From assembly GCF_001547755.1 (NCBI RefSeq), contig NZ_AP013042.1, positions 248,001-312,000 of the forward strand: a DNA stretch of 64,000 bases, in the 5' to 3' direction. Position numbers and translations under genes: made by a program. The stretch's first letter is position 1. The number at the start of each line of letters is the position of its first letter. The DNA comes from an endosymbiont of Bathymodiolus septemdierum str. Myojin knoll. Lineage in GTDB: Bacteria; Pseudomonadota; Gammaproteobacteria; PS1; Pseudothioglobaceae. Shown piece after piece: positions 28,505 to 37,125 of this stretch. Under the pieces are notes generated by a model. The model did not search any database and was not told where the DNA came from. It saw nothing but the letters and a program-made list of their open reading frames with translations.

Positions 28505-28770
28505 TGGCTGAAGAGAAAAAAGTAACAGTAAAGAAAGCCACTGCTAAAAAAACAGCACCTAAAAAGGTAGTCGCTAAAAAAGCGGCACCTAAAAAGAACA
28601 CGGTAAGCGTTACTTTGGTTAAGAGCTTCTTTGGTCGCCTACCATCGCATCGTGCAACCGTAACAGGTCTTGGGCTTAAGCGTATTAATCACACAGTAGA
28701 GTTGGTTGATACGCCAGAAGTCAGAGGCATGATTAACAAGATAGCTTACCTATTAAAGGTAGAAGGTTAA
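28504..28770 (+). CDS. rpmD: 50S ribosomal protein L30 with basic N-terminal extension
   Basis: The C-terminal 57 residues are an ordinary L30 ([18 protein letters not shown], then [12 protein letters not shown]). They are preceded by about 31 residues that are almost only Lys, Ala, Thr, Val and Pro (repeats such as [12 protein letters not shown]). Ordinary bacterial L30 is about 60 residues, so this form is half as long again. The start overlaps the rpsE stop, which leaves little doubt about the reading frame; a shorter start would lack a good ATG. The extension resembles histone-H1-like tails and may bind rRNA. Confidence 0.92.
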   Translation: MAEEKKVTVKKATAKKTAPKKVVAKKAAPKKNTVSVTLVKSFFGRLPSHRATVTGLGLKRINHTVELVDTPEVRGMINKIAYLLKVEG

Positions 28771-28774
28771 AATT

Positions 28775-29218
28775 ATGAATACTATGCAATTAAACACATT
28801 GTCTCCTGCAGAAGGTGAGAAAAAATCTAGAAAACGCGTTGGTCGTGGCATTGGCAGTGGCTTTGGTAAAACTTGTGGTCGTGGTCACAAAGGTCAAAAG
28901 GCTCGTTCTGGTGGTTTTACTAAAATCGGTTTTGAAGGTGGTCAGATGCCCCTGCAACGACGCCTTCCTAAGGTTGGTTTCTCTTCCCGTGTTTCAATCA
29001 TTACTTCGCAAGTTACTTTGTCTGAACTTGACAAGTTAGAGGAAAAAGAAATTACGATTGATGTATTAAAGCAGCATAATTTAGTGACTAAGAATATTAA
29101 GCGTGTCAAAGTGATGCTTTCTGGTGAAATCAATAGAGCAATTACTTTAACAGGTATTAAAGCAACTAAAGGTGCAAAATCAGCGATTGAAGCGGCCAAA
29201 GGCACAATAAAAGAGTAA
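28775..29218 (+). CDS. rplO: 50S ribosomal protein L15
   Basis: L15 is a late-assembling large-subunit protein. The Gly/Arg-rich N-terminal region ([20 protein letters not shown]) is diagnostic; 147 residues. It directly precedes secY. Confidence 0.97.
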   Translation: MNTMQLNTLSPAEGEKKSRKRVGRGIGSGFGKTCGRGHKGQKARSGGFTKIGFEGGQMPLQRRLPKVGFSSRVSIITSQVTLSELDKLEEKEITIDVLKQHNLVTKNIKRVKVMLSGEINRAITLTGIKATKGAKSAIEAAKGTIKE

Positions 29219-29222
29219 TTTT

Positions 29223-30518
29223 ATGAGTCAGTCTGGAATTTCCCAAGATTTATCAAAGCGCATTTTCTTTTTATTGGGTGCGTTAATTGTTTTCAGACTG
29301 GGTACACATATTACCATCCCTTTTATTTCTTCAACTGCGCTAGCGTCATTGGTGCAAGATCAGCAAGGCACGATTTTAGATATGTTCAATATGTTTTCTG
29401 GTGGTGCTTTAGCAAGATTATCGATTTTTACATTGGGTATTATGCCTTATATTTCGGCATCAATTATCATTCAGTTAATGACTTCAGTGGTGCCAAAATT
29501 AGAGCAACTTAAAAAAGAAGGTGAAACTGGAAAACGAAAGATTACCCAATATACGCGTATGGGCACGGTGTTATTGGCGGTGTTTCAGTCATATGGTATC
29601 TCTATTGCTTTGCAATCACAAAGCGCAGGTGGCGTGGCTTTAGTAACAAGTGGTGGTTTTACTTTTAGTTTGGTAACAGTAGTTACTTTGACCACGGGAA
29701 CTTTGTTTTTAATGTGGTTAGGCGAACAAATTACAGAAAAAGGCATTGGTAACGGTATCTCGATGATTATTTTTGCAGGTATTGTTTCGGGTCTGCCTAA
29801 GGCAATAGGCTCAACTTTATCGTTGGTTTCTACGGGAGAATTGGCGGTTATTTTAGTTGTTATTTTATTGGCAATGACTTTATTAGTAACGGCTTTTGTG
29901 GTATTTATGGAACGAGGGCAACGCCGTATTACGGTGAATTACGCTAAGCGTCAGCAAGGCCGTAGTATGGTAGGTGGACAGAGTTCATACTTGCCATTAA
30001 AGATTAATATGGCGGGTGTGATTCCACCAATTTTTGCTTCTTCGATTATTTTGTTCCCAGCAACTTTAGGCGGCTGGTTTTCACAATCGGATGGCTTGGG
30101 TTGGTTAGCTGATTTGACGGCGAGTATTTCTCCAGGTCAGCCGTTGTATGTTATGTTTTATGGTTTAGCAATTGTATTTTTTACATTTTTCTACACGGCG
30201 TTAACTTTTGATTCAAAGGATATGGCTGATAACTTGCGTAAGTCAGGCGGCTTTATTCCAGGCATCCGCCCAGGTAAGCATTCAGCGGATTATATTGACG
30301 CAGTAACATCGCGTTTAACAGCATCAGGTGCGGTTTATATTACTGCAGTTTGCCTGTTGCCAGAATTTTTGATTTTATATTGGAATGTACCCTTTTATTT
30401 TGGTGGTACCAGTTTGTTAATTATTGTGGTTGTGGTAATGGATTTTATTACTCAAGCGCAATCACATTTAATGTCTAATCAGTATGAGTCATTAATGAAA
30501 AAATCAGGTTTAAATTAG
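29223..30518 (+). CDS. secY: Preprotein translocase subunit SecY
   Basis: SecY forms the protein-conducting channel of the inner membrane with SecE and SecG. Ten hydrophobic segments can be traced over 431 residues. Conserved stretches include [29 protein letters not shown] and [12 protein letters not shown]. It is translated 4 bases after rplO. Confidence 0.98.
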   Translation: MSQSGISQDLSKRIFFLLGALIVFRLGTHITIPFISSTALASLVQDQQGTILDMFNMFSGGALARLSIFTLGIMPYISASIIIQLMTSVVPKLEQLKKEGETGKRKITQYTRMGTVLLAVFQSYGISIALQSQSAGGVALVTSGGFTFSLVTVVTLTTGTLFLMWLGEQITEKGIGNGISMIIFAGIVSGLPKAIGSTLSLVSTGELAVILVVILLAMTLLVTAFVVFMERGQRRITVNYAKRQQGRSMVGGQSSYLPLKINMAGVIPPIFASSIILFPATLGGWFSQSDGLGWLADLTASISPGQPLYVMFYGLAIVFFTFFYTALTFDSKDMADNLRKSGGFIPGIRPGKHSADYIDAVTSRLTASGAVYITAVCLLPEFLILYWNVPFYFGGTSLLIIVVVVMDFITQAQSHLMSNQYESLMKKSGLN

Positions 30519-30530
30519 AAGGTAAGTATT

Positions 30531-30644
30531 ATGAAAGTAAGAGCATCAGTTAAGAAAATTTGTATCAATTGTAAAATCATCAAGCGACACGGCGTTGTTC
30601 GTGTTATTTGTAAAGAGCCTAGGCACAAACAAAGACAAGGTTAA
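30531..30644 (+). CDS. rpmJ: 50S ribosomal protein L36
   Basis: A 37-residue gene begins at ATG 30531, 12 bases after secY ([20 protein letters not shown], ending [10 protein letters not shown]). It keeps the zinc ligands C-X2-C, C and H, so it is the zinc-binding form of L36. Confidence 0.96.
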   Translation: MKVRASVKKICINCKIIKRHGVVRVICKEPRHKQRQG

Positions 30645-30651
30645 TTGAGAA

Positions 30652-30680
30652 TTGACAGGGGAAGGCTGGCAAGGTATAAT
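30652..30680 (+). promoter_or_regulatory. Consensus sigma70 promoter of the alpha operon
   Basis: TTGACA (30652-30657) and TATAAT (30675-30680) are perfect consensus hexamers with a 17-base spacer, 94 bases upstream of rpsM. The leader between them and rpsM may hold the S4 control site known in E. coli, which was not traced. Confidence 0.92.
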
Positions 30681-30774
30681 TGCCCGCTTTGCAAATTTTA
30701 ATTTCGTTACTGTTTTTAAAGAAGAAAGAAACAGGATGGATTTTAATAAAAATAAGATATAAAGGAAAAGGTAA

Positions 30775-31128
30775 ATGGCTAGAATAGCGGGAATAAATGT
30801 TCCAACACATAAACATATTGTTATTGGCTTACAGTCAATTTTTGGTATTGGCGCAACGCGTGCAAAAGCGATTTGCACAGAACTTAAATTAGATGAAAGC
30901 ACCAAGGTGTCAGACATAGCTGAAGACCAGTTGGAGTTAATTCGTGCTGCTGTTGCAAGCTTTGAAGTTGAAGGTGACCTTCGTCGTGAGATCGCAATGA
31001 ATATTAAGCGTTTGAAGGATTTAGGTTGTTATCGTGGCATTCGTCACAGAAAAGGATTGCCACTTCGTGGACAAAGAACTAAGACAAACGCTAGAACTCG
31101 CAAGGGTCCTCGTCGTTTAATTAAATAA
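30775..31128 (+). CDS. rpsM: 30S ribosomal protein S13
   Basis: S13 contacts the P-site tRNA and the large subunit. [19 protein letters not shown] and the C-terminal [17 protein letters not shown] are diagnostic; 117 residues. First gene of the alpha operon. Confidence 0.98.
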   Translation: MARIAGINVPTHKHIVIGLQSIFGIGATRAKAICTELKLDESTKVSDIAEDQLELIRAAVASFEVEGDLRREIAMNIKRLKDLGCYRGIRHRKGLPLRGQRTKTNARTRKGPRRLIK

Positions 31129-31144
31129 TTATTAGGTAACTATT

Positions 31145-31528
31145 ATGGCTAAAACACCAGTAAAGAAAAAATCAAAGAAAGTCGTCACCGACGGTATTGC
31201 GCATATTCACGCAACATTCAACAACACCATTGTTATGATTACTGATCGTCATGGTAATGCAGTATGTTGGGCGACTTCTGGTGGTTCTGGTTTTAGAGGC
31301 TCTAGAAAATCAACCCCATTTGCAGCACAAGTAGCAGCTGGTAATTGTGGTGAAAAAGCATTGACTTTCGGCATGAAGAATTTAGATGTTCGTGTTAAAG
31401 GTCCTGGTCCTGGTAGAGATTCAGCCATTCGTGGTTTGAACGCACAAGGGTTAAAAATTCAATCAATCACAGATGTGACGCCAATCCCTCATAATGGTTG
31501 TCGTCCTTCTAAGAAACGCAGAGTATAA
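31145..31528 (+). CDS. rpsK: 30S ribosomal protein S11
   Basis: S11 lies on the platform near the E-site m[22 protein letters not shown] and [18 protein letters not shown] are diagnostic; 127 residues. Confidence 0.98.
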   Translation: MAKTPVKKKSKKVVTDGIAHIHATFNNTIVMITDRHGNAVCWATSGGSGFRGSRKSTPFAAQVAAGNCGEKALTFGMKNLDVRVKGPGPGRDSAIRGLNAQGLKIQSITDVTPIPHNGCRPSKKRRV

Positions 31529-31537
31529 GGATAAATT

Positions 31538-32164
31538 ATGGCTAGATATACTGGACCTACTTGTAAATTAGCGCGTCGCGAAGGCACGGACTTATTTCTA
31601 AAAAGTGGCATTAGATCATTAGATTCTAAATGTAAAGTAACGCAACTCCCTGGTATGCACGGTGCAACTGCCCGTCCAGCGAAACCTACTGAGTATGGTT
31701 TGCAATTACGCGAAAAGCAAAAAGTAAGACGCATTTATGGCATCTTAGAAAAGCAATTCCGCTCATATTACAAGAAAGCATCTCAAAAGAAAGGTTCAAC
31801 TGGTGAAAACTTACTTAGCCTTTTAGAGTGTCGTCTTGATAATGTGGTTTACCGTATGGGTTTTGGCTCTACGCGTGCTGAATCTAGACAGTTAGTGTCT
31901 CACAAATCTATTTTAGTCAACGGCTGCGTGATTAATATTCCTTCTTACCAAGTGAGTGCTAACGATGAGATTTCTATTAGAGAAAAAGCAAAAAAACAAA
32001 GTCGCATTCAATTGGCAGTAGAACTTGCTGGACAAGGTGAGCAGCCCGAGTGGATTGATGTTGATACTAAAGCACTTAAGGGTGTATTTAAAAATGTTCC
32101 TGCCCGTGATGATTTGTCGTCTGACATCGCAGAGCATCTAATTGTTGAACTATATTCAAAATAA
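31538..32164 (+). CDS. rpsD: 30S ribosomal protein S4
   Basis: S4 is a primary 16S rRNA binder and, in E. coli, the alpha-operon repressor. [18 protein letters not shown] and the S4-type RNA-binding domain ([20 protein letters not shown]) are visible; 208 residues. Confidence 0.98.
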   Translation: MARYTGPTCKLARREGTDLFLKSGIRSLDSKCKVTQLPGMHGATARPAKPTEYGLQLREKQKVRRIYGILEKQFRSYYKKASQKKGSTGENLLSLLECRLDNVVYRMGFGSTRAESRQLVSHKSILVNGCVINIPSYQVSANDEISIREKAKKQSRIQLAVELAGQGEQPEWIDVDTKALKGVFKNVPARDDLSSDIAEHLIVELYSK

Positions 32165-32174
32165 AGGTACTATT

Positions 32175-33155
32175 ATGCAAGGAAAAGCAAAAGATTTTTT
32201 AAAGCCAAAGTTAGTTGATTTAACAGAAACGGCAACCAACCAATATAGAGTTATTCTTGAGCCTTTAGAAAAAGGTTTTGGTTATACACTAGGTAATGCA
32301 CTCAGGAGAACACTGTTATCCTCTATGGTGGGTTCAGCGATTACTGAAGTGGCGATTGACGGTGTGATGCACGAGTTTTCAACTATTGATAGCGTCCAAG
32401 AAGATGTATTGGATATTTTATTAAACCTTAAAGAGGTTTCAGTTGCACTAAATACTTCTGAATCAGCTGAAGTTGTTATTGATAAAAAAGGCCCTTGTGA
32501 AATCACAGTGGCTGATATTGAAGCAAATGGTACTGATGTTCAGGTGTTTAATAAGGATAAAGTGATTGCCACGGTAAATGCTGGTGGACATATACGCATG
32601 ACGCTTAAGATTGCTACGGGTACTGGTTATGATGCCGCTGCAGCACGCGATGATGAAGCATCAGCCATCGGCGGTATGCAACTAGACGCAAGTTTTTCCC
32701 CAATTAAGCGTGTTAGCTTTACAGTTGACGCGGCGCGTGTTGGGCAAAAGGTTAATCTTGACAAATTAAACATTGAACTTGAAACGAATGGCTCTGTTAA
32801 TGCTGAAGCAGCGATTAAGCGTGCAGCAACTATCTTACAAGACCAATTGTCTTCATTTGTTGAGTTAGAATTAGTTGAAGAAGAAGAGGTATTACCTACT
32901 TCAGATGATTTTGATCCACAATTGTTAGCAGCAGTAGACGAGTTAGAGTTAACGGTTCGTAGTGCAAATTGCTTAAAAGCTGAGCAAATTTATTACATTG
33001 GTGATTTAATCCAGAAATCTGAACAAGATTTACTAAGAACCCCTAACTTAGGTCGTAAGTCGTTGAATGAAATTAAAGAAGTATTAACTGACAAAGGCCT
33101 AGAATTAGGTACAGCCATTGAAAATTGGCCGCCAGTTGATTTAATGAGTGAATAA
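32175..33155 (+). CDS. rpoA: RNA polymerase subunit alpha
   Basis: Alpha dimerises to nucleate core RNA polymerase assembly and its C-terminal domain contacts UP elements and activators. The N-terminal domain ([20 protein letters not shown]) and C-terminal helix-hairpin-helix domain ([19 protein letters not shown]) are intact. I start at ATG 32175 ([11 protein letters not shown]), giving 326 residues; an upstream TTG in frame at 32142 lies within rpsD and is unlikely. Confidence 0.98.
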   Translation: MQGKAKDFLKPKLVDLTETATNQYRVILEPLEKGFGYTLGNALRRTLLSSMVGSAITEVAIDGVMHEFSTIDSVQEDVLDILLNLKEVSVALNTSESAEVVIDKKGPCEITVADIEANGTDVQVFNKDKVIATVNAGGHIRMTLKIATGTGYDAAAARDDEASAIGGMQLDASFSPIKRVSFTVDAARVGQKVNLDKLNIELETNGSVNAEAAIKRAATILQDQLSSFVELELVEEEEVLPTSDDFDPQLLAAVDELELTVRSANCLKAEQIYYIGDLIQKSEQDLLRTPNLGRKSLNEIKEVLTDKGLELGTAIENWPPVDLMSE

Positions 33156-33164
33156 GGAAATAGT

Positions 33165-33551
33165 ATGAGACATAGAAAGTCAGGTAGACAGCTAAATCGT
33201 AACTCTTCTCATCGTAAAGCGATGTTTAAGAATATGGCAAATTCATTGTTTCTTCACGAAACAATCAGAACAACTTTACCAAAGGCGAAGGAACTTCGTC
33301 GCGTTGTTGAACCATTAATCACTAAGGCTAAGATAGACAGCGTTGCTAATCGTCGTTATGCGTTTGCAAGGTTGCGTGATGATGCAATGGTTGCTAAGTT
33401 GTTCACTGAATTAGGTCCATTCTACGAGAAGCGCCCAGGTGGTTATATCCGTATTCTTAAAGCCGGTTTTCGCACTGGCGATAAAGCGCCAATGGCGATT
33501 GTTCAATTAGTTGATTTCGATAGCGCTGCTAACGATTCTGCAGATTCATAA
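33165..33551 (+). CDS. rplQ: 50S ribosomal protein L17
   Basis: [20 protein letters not shown] is diagnostic of L17. The protein is 128 residues and closes the alpha operon. Confidence 0.98.
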   Translation: MRHRKSGRQLNRNSSHRKAMFKNMANSLFLHETIRTTLPKAKELRRVVEPLITKAKIDSVANRRYAFARLRDDAMVAKLFTELGPFYEKRPGGYIRILKAGFRTGDKAPMAIVQLVDFDSAANDSADS

Positions 33552-33563
33552 AGGAAATTTAAT

Positions 33564-33779
33564 ATGCCTTCAATTAAAGTAAGAGACAACGAACCATTTG
33601 ATATCGCACTTAGACGCTTTCGTCGCACTTGTGACAGAGCTGGTGTTATTACTGATGTTCGTAAGAAAGAATTCTATGAAAAGCCAACTTGGGTTAATAA
33701 GCGTATGAAGGCAGCAGCCGTCAAGCGTACCCATAAAGAAATGGCTAAAAACCGCATTCATCGTAAGCGCATGTATTAA
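33564..33779 (+). CDS. rpsU: 30S ribosomal protein S21
   Basis: S21 helps initiation by exposing the 3' end of 16S r[22 protein letters not shown] is typical; 71 residues. In most gammaproteobacteria rpsU leads into dnaG and rpoD, with yqeY sometimes between; here it follows rplQ by 12 bases and two unrelated small genes come before yqeY. Confidence 0.97.
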   Translation: MPSIKVRDNEPFDIALRRFRRTCDRAGVITDVRKKEFYEKPTWVNKRMKAAAVKRTHKEMAKNRIHRKRMY

Positions 33780-33781
33780 TG

Positions 33782-33811
33782 TTTACAATAGAAGGATTTT
33801 TTAGGTAAGAT
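33782..33811 (+). promoter_or_regulatory. Possible promoter of the small orphan gene
   Basis: TTTACA (33782-33787) and TAAGAT (33806-33811) are spaced by 18 bases directly after the rpsU stop and 30 bases before the next start codon. Confidence 0.4.
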
Positions 33812-33841
33812 ATATAGGCGTGACTAGAAAAGGAGAAGGTT

Positions 33842-34006
33842 ATGAGTATTTGGGTCGAAAATTATGGGTTTTCAGAAGAGAGTTCGGTAATAATTAATGA
33901 AAATATTAATGAGTTTAATAAAATTGCAGGAACAATAGAAGAAACATGTGTTAAAGATAATCATGAGTGTGAAAAAATCAAGGAAGATTTAAAAGAATAC
34001 CAGTAA
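33842..34006 (+). CDS. Small acidic protein of unknown function (54 aa)
   Basis: A 54-residue frame starts at ATG 33842 with a strong ribosome-binding site (AAGGAGAAGG) and ends 22 bases before an intrinsic terminator. The product begins MSIWVENYGFSEESS and is rich in Glu, Asn and Ile, with two Cys near the C-terminus and no membrane segment. Codon use and the complete promoter-RBS-terminator set support a real gene. I recognise no family; its position between rpsU and yqeY suggests an accessory insertion. Confidence 0.65.
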   Translation: MSIWVENYGFSEESSVIINENINEFNKIAGTIEETCVKDNHECEKIKEDLKEYQ

Positions 34007-34028
34007 TTTAATGCATTATTTTTTTTAA

Positions 34029-34058
34029 AAGGCTTTGCTTGACAAAGCCTTTTTTTTT
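34029..34058 (+). terminator. Intrinsic terminator
   Basis: A nine-base-pair stem (AAGGCTTTG / CAAAGCCTT) with a five-base loop is followed by eight or more T residues. It ends the rpsU/small-gene unit. Confidence 0.88.
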
Positions 34059-34086
34059 ACATAAACAATCTTATAATTTAAAAAAT

Positions 34087-34518
34087 ATGAATATAAACAT
34101 AACAGAAGAAACTCTCGCCCCTTATTGCGGTTTAATTTATGAAATTTATAAAACCAAAGGCAATTTTTTTAAAGAAGAAGAGGGATTTAAAGAAATTTTT
34201 TATGTTGCAATAAGTCATTCATTGCCAGACATAGCAAATTACGTTAAAGAAGTTAGAATTAATATTACTGAACTTGATATTGTAAAGGTATTAGTGTTTT
34301 CTATTCAACATCTTCAAGGCAGTATTATCATCGAGCGTTATATTAGAAGTATATTTTCTTATTTAGAAGAGACATATTCTGTTACTTTTGACCGTAAAGA
34401 ATTAAATCAATCTATAAAAGTTTGTGAAAACCTTATAAAGGAAGAGCAAATTATACCTGTATATACCTTTATTAAAGGCATGCAAGAGGGCGCTAGAGCG
34501 GTGAGAAAAGAGTGTTGA
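34087..34518 (+). CDS. Hypothetical protein, possibly leaderless mRNA
   Basis: The 143-residue protein starts at ATG 34087 (MNINITEETLAPYCGLIYEI). It is mostly alpha-helical in appearance, acidic and soluble, with no signal peptide and no family that I recognise. No Shine-Dalgarno sequence precedes the ATG; TATAAT at 34072-34077 would place transcription within a few bases of the start codon. The frame also remains open upstream to 34039, but that would run through the terminator. Its stop overlaps the GTG start of yqeY by 7 bases, so it is coupled to yqeY translation. Confidence 0.7.
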   Translation: MNINITEETLAPYCGLIYEIYKTKGNFFKEEEGFKEIFYVAISHSLPDIANYVKEVRINITELDIVKVLVFSIQHLQGSIIIERYIRSIFSYLEETYSVTFDRKELNQSIKVCENLIKEEQIIPVYTFIKGMQEGARAVRKEC

Positions 34519-34952
34519 AACAACGCATCACTGACGATATGAAATTGGCAATGAAGGCAAAAGATAAAGATGCCTTAAAAGCCATTCGTATGATTTTGGG
34601 TGCCATCAAACAAAAAGAAGTTGATGAACGCATCGAAGTTAGTGATGACCAGGTGCTTGCTGTTGTTCAAAAAATGGTCAAGCAACGCAAAGACTCAATC
34701 TCACAGTTTAAAGAAGCGGGTCGCATCGACTTGGTAGAAGTGGAAGAGGCAGAGTTGGCAATCATTAATAACTATATGCCAGCCCAACTATCAGAGGCTG
34801 AAATTGTTACAGCAGTTGACAAAGCTATTGCCGATAGTGGCGCAAGTTCTATGGCGGATATGGGTAAGTTAATGGGTGCGTTAAAAGGTGTATTGGCTGG
34901 TAAAGCCGATATGGGTGTAGTCTCAGCGGTTATTAAATCTAAATTCTCGTAA
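34512..34952 (+). CDS. yqeY: GatB/YqeY domain protein
   Basis: YqeY-type proteins share the tail domain of the GatB amidotransferase subunit; their exact role is unknown but a tRNA-related one is assumed. Diagnostic segments are QRITDDMKLAMKAKDKDAL, MIRMILGAIKQKEVDERI-like (here IRMILGAIKQKEVDERI) and NYMPAQLSEAEI. The start is GTG 34512, matching the usual length of about 147. The genes normally downstream (dnaG, rpoD) are absent; an IS-rich island starts 54 bases later. Confidence 0.92.
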   Translation: MLKQRITDDMKLAMKAKDKDALKAIRMILGAIKQKEVDERIEVSDDQVLAVVQKMVKQRKDSISQFKEAGRIDLVEVEEAELAIINNYMPAQLSEAEIVTAVDKAIADSGASSMADMGKLMGALKGVLAGKADMGVVSAVIKSKFS

Positions 34953-35159
34953 TACAGGCTTAAAACTACTTATTGCTTAAATAAGGTAGATCATGAAACT
35001 CTATATGAGACCTTTGCACAATTCATAATCTGTTTCCTTAATTTCAGTTTGTCTGTTTTTCAAAAATATTTTCTATAATCCACTGTATTTTTCTTATAAA
35101 AATCTTTGATTTATCTATATTTTATTGCTTTATCTCTTTATTTTTTACTCTTTCTCCGT

Positions 35160-35583
35160 TCATTGGATACAACAATCCCTCAGATTGTACATTCGCTTAA
35201 AAATATTCATCCCAGTTTTTCATTACTATTTTTATTGGCATAGGCACTATCAGCAAAGACTTGCCCACAGGTTTTGGCTTTACTTATATCAAGCAGTTTG
35301 TCAAATTCTTTTGAGTCATGCACATTGCCAGGGTATAGGTCATCTTTTTAACAAAGCCATCTTCATCACTCAGATTGTACCACGCTTGAAGGATGAGGAT
35401 TTTAAACATCATCAGTGGCGGATAACTAGATACGCCTCATACAGATGAATATAAGTTTGAAAGTGTTTGCTCTATCTCACCCCAGTTGATGATGTCATGC
35501 ACATCATCAAGTTCTGATAGGGATTTATGTTTGATAAAGAGAGAATCTGCAAATGAGTTTTGTTTTGTGTTTTTCCAAGACAT
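35160..35583 (-). pseudogene. IS5-family transposase remnant
   Basis: The remnant aligns with the intact 336-residue transposase (43629-44639) but lacks two blocks. The first junction joins CCCAGTTTT to TTCATTA (near 35221). The second joins at CTTCATCA (near 35366-35373), where the intact copy has this octamer at both ends of the missing block. The product would be frameless and lacks the catalytic region. Confidence 0.88.
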
Positions 35584-35643
35584 TTTTAGTATTTTTATGA
35601 TTGATTTAGATGGGTGTTATTTTGCCAGATTGGTGGTTTTGGA

Positions 35644-37024
35644 GACCCTGTAAACACAGATTGTGTAAACCCTCATATTTTATAATCCCTAAAAAGGAGA
35701 AAAAACATGAGTAACGCAACACTAAGAAAAAACCAAAAGAACCAACTGAACAACACAGGCATTAACCAACAAAAACTCCGTGCTTTTGCTGGTGAGCTTG
35801 CCAAAGACATCCACACCCAAGATGACTTGGCAGACTTGTCTGCATCATTGGTTAAGATGACCATAGAAGCGGCACTTGGTGCTGAGATGGAACATCACCT
35901 TGGCTATCCAAAATATGGACAAAATGGCAATGAATCTAATGCCAGTAATAACGCTCGCAATGGCTACTACTCTAAAATTGTTAAAGGTAATCATGGCGAA
36001 GTTGAACTTGCTATTCCAAGGGATCGCAATGCTAACTTTGAGCCTGCTATCATTGAGAAGGGTCAAACCAGATTAGGCGCTTTTGATAATCAAATATTAA
36101 GCCTGTATGCCAAAGGCATGAGCACCCGTGATATTGTCACAACCTTTAAAGAGATGTATGACGCTGACATCTCAGCAACGTTGGTGTCCAATGTAACACA
36201 AGCGGTTATTACTCAAGCCACAGAGTGGCGTAATCGTCCATTGGATGAGATTTACCCCATTGTTTATTTAGACGGTATTGTCATTAAAGTTAGGCAAGAT
36301 AAACAAATCATTAAAAAGACCATGTACATTGCCCTAGGCGTTAATCTTGAGGGTAAAAAAGAATGTCTTGGCTTATGGTTGTCCAAAAATGAATCTTCTA
36401 AGTTCTGGTTGGGCGTTCTTAACGATATTGCTAATCGTGGCGTAAAAGACATTCTGATCGCCTCAGTCGATGGGTTAACGGGATTCCCCGAAGCTATTAA
36501 TGCCGTGTTCCCACAGGCTGATGTACAACTGTGTATTGTTCATATGGTTCGCAACTCGCTTAAATATGTGGGCTATAAGGAACGTAAGAATGTTGCTAGT
36601 GATTTAAAGCAAATCTATCAGTCTATTATTGAAGAAGAAGCTTTATTGGCGTTAGATGAGTTTGAGTATAAATGGGATACGCAGTTCCCAAGTATCGCCA
36701 AATCGTGGCGACGAAATTGGGATAATGTTGCTACTCTATTTGCTTATCCTGAGGCAATCAGAAAGGCAATCTATACCACTAATGCCATTGAATCCTTAAA
36801 CTCAGTGATTAGAAAATCTATCAAAAACAGAAAGATTTTTAATCATGATAACTCTGCTTTTAAAGTGGTCTTTTTAGCCATTGAAGCAGCCAGTAAGAAA
36901 TGGACAATGCCAATACGAAATTGGTCACAAGCAATGAATCAGTTTATAATCTTACATGAGGATAGATTAAAGGATTATGTCTGATTTTTGAAAGAGGTGT
37001 TTACACAATCTGGTTTACAGGGTC
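35644..37024 (+). mobile_element. IS256-family insertion sequence, intact
   Basis: The terminal inverted repeats start GACCCTGTAAAC and share AGATTGTGTAAAC just inside. An exact 8-bp target duplication, GTTTTGGA, lies at 35636-35643 and 37025-37032, as expected for IS256. The element is 1381 bp and has one full transposase gene. It inserted into the right end of the IS5-like copy. Confidence 0.94.
35707..36984 (+). CDS. IS256-family (mutator-type) transposase
   Basis: The 425-residue protein has the mutator-type layout: N-terminal region with LGYPKYGQNGNESNA-like sequence, then YLDGIVIKV, the SVDGLTGFPEAINAVFP catalytic segment, CIVHMVRNSLKY and the TTNAIESLNSVIRKSIK C-terminal catalytic Glu motif. 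It is full-length and free of stops, so transposition is possible. An AAAAAGGAG ribosome-binding site precedes the ATG. Confidence 0.95.
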   Translation: MSNATLRKNQKNQLNNTGINQQKLRAFAGELAKDIHTQDDLADLSASLVKMTIEAALGAEMEHHLGYPKYGQNGNESNASNNARNGYYSKIVKGNHGEVELAIPRDRNANFEPAIIEKGQTRLGAFDNQILSLYAKGMSTRDIVTTFKEMYDADISATLVSNVTQAVITQATEWRNRPLDEIYPIVYLDGIVIKVRQDKQIIKKTMYIALGVNLEGKKECLGLWLSKNESSKFWLGVLNDIANRGVKDILIASVDGLTGFPEAINAVFPQADVQLCIVHMVRNSLKYVGYKERKNVASDLKQIYQSIIEEEALLALDEFEYKWDTQFPSIAKSWRRNWDNVATLFAYPEAIRKAIYTTNAIESLNSVIRKSIKNRKIFNHDNSAFKVVFLAIEAASKKWTMPIRNWSQAMNQFIILHEDRLKDYV

Positions 37025-37125
37025 GTTTTGGATTGATTTATGCAAAGGCCTCTATATAATATTAAGTTACTAATTCATTGTAGCAAACATAGAATTAGTA
37101 TACTTATAATATAAAGGAAATTAAT

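Larger units (their letters stand above)
35007..37052 (-). mobile_element. IS5-like element, copy 1: internally deleted and carrying an IS256-type insertion
   Basis: The left end GAGACCTTTGC (35007) and the right end GCAAAGGCCTC (to 37052) match the ends of the intact copy at 43477-44719. The flanks TATAT (35002-35006 and 37053-37057) form a 5-bp target duplication. Without the nested element only 665 bases remain of about 1243; two internal segments of the transposase gene are missing. The element is therefore non-autonomous. Confidence 0.88.

Noticed and set aside
34969-34990. Terminator after yqeY
   Set aside because: A stem with one bulge (CTACTTATT / AATAAGGTAG) is visible but no T-run follows, so it was not called.
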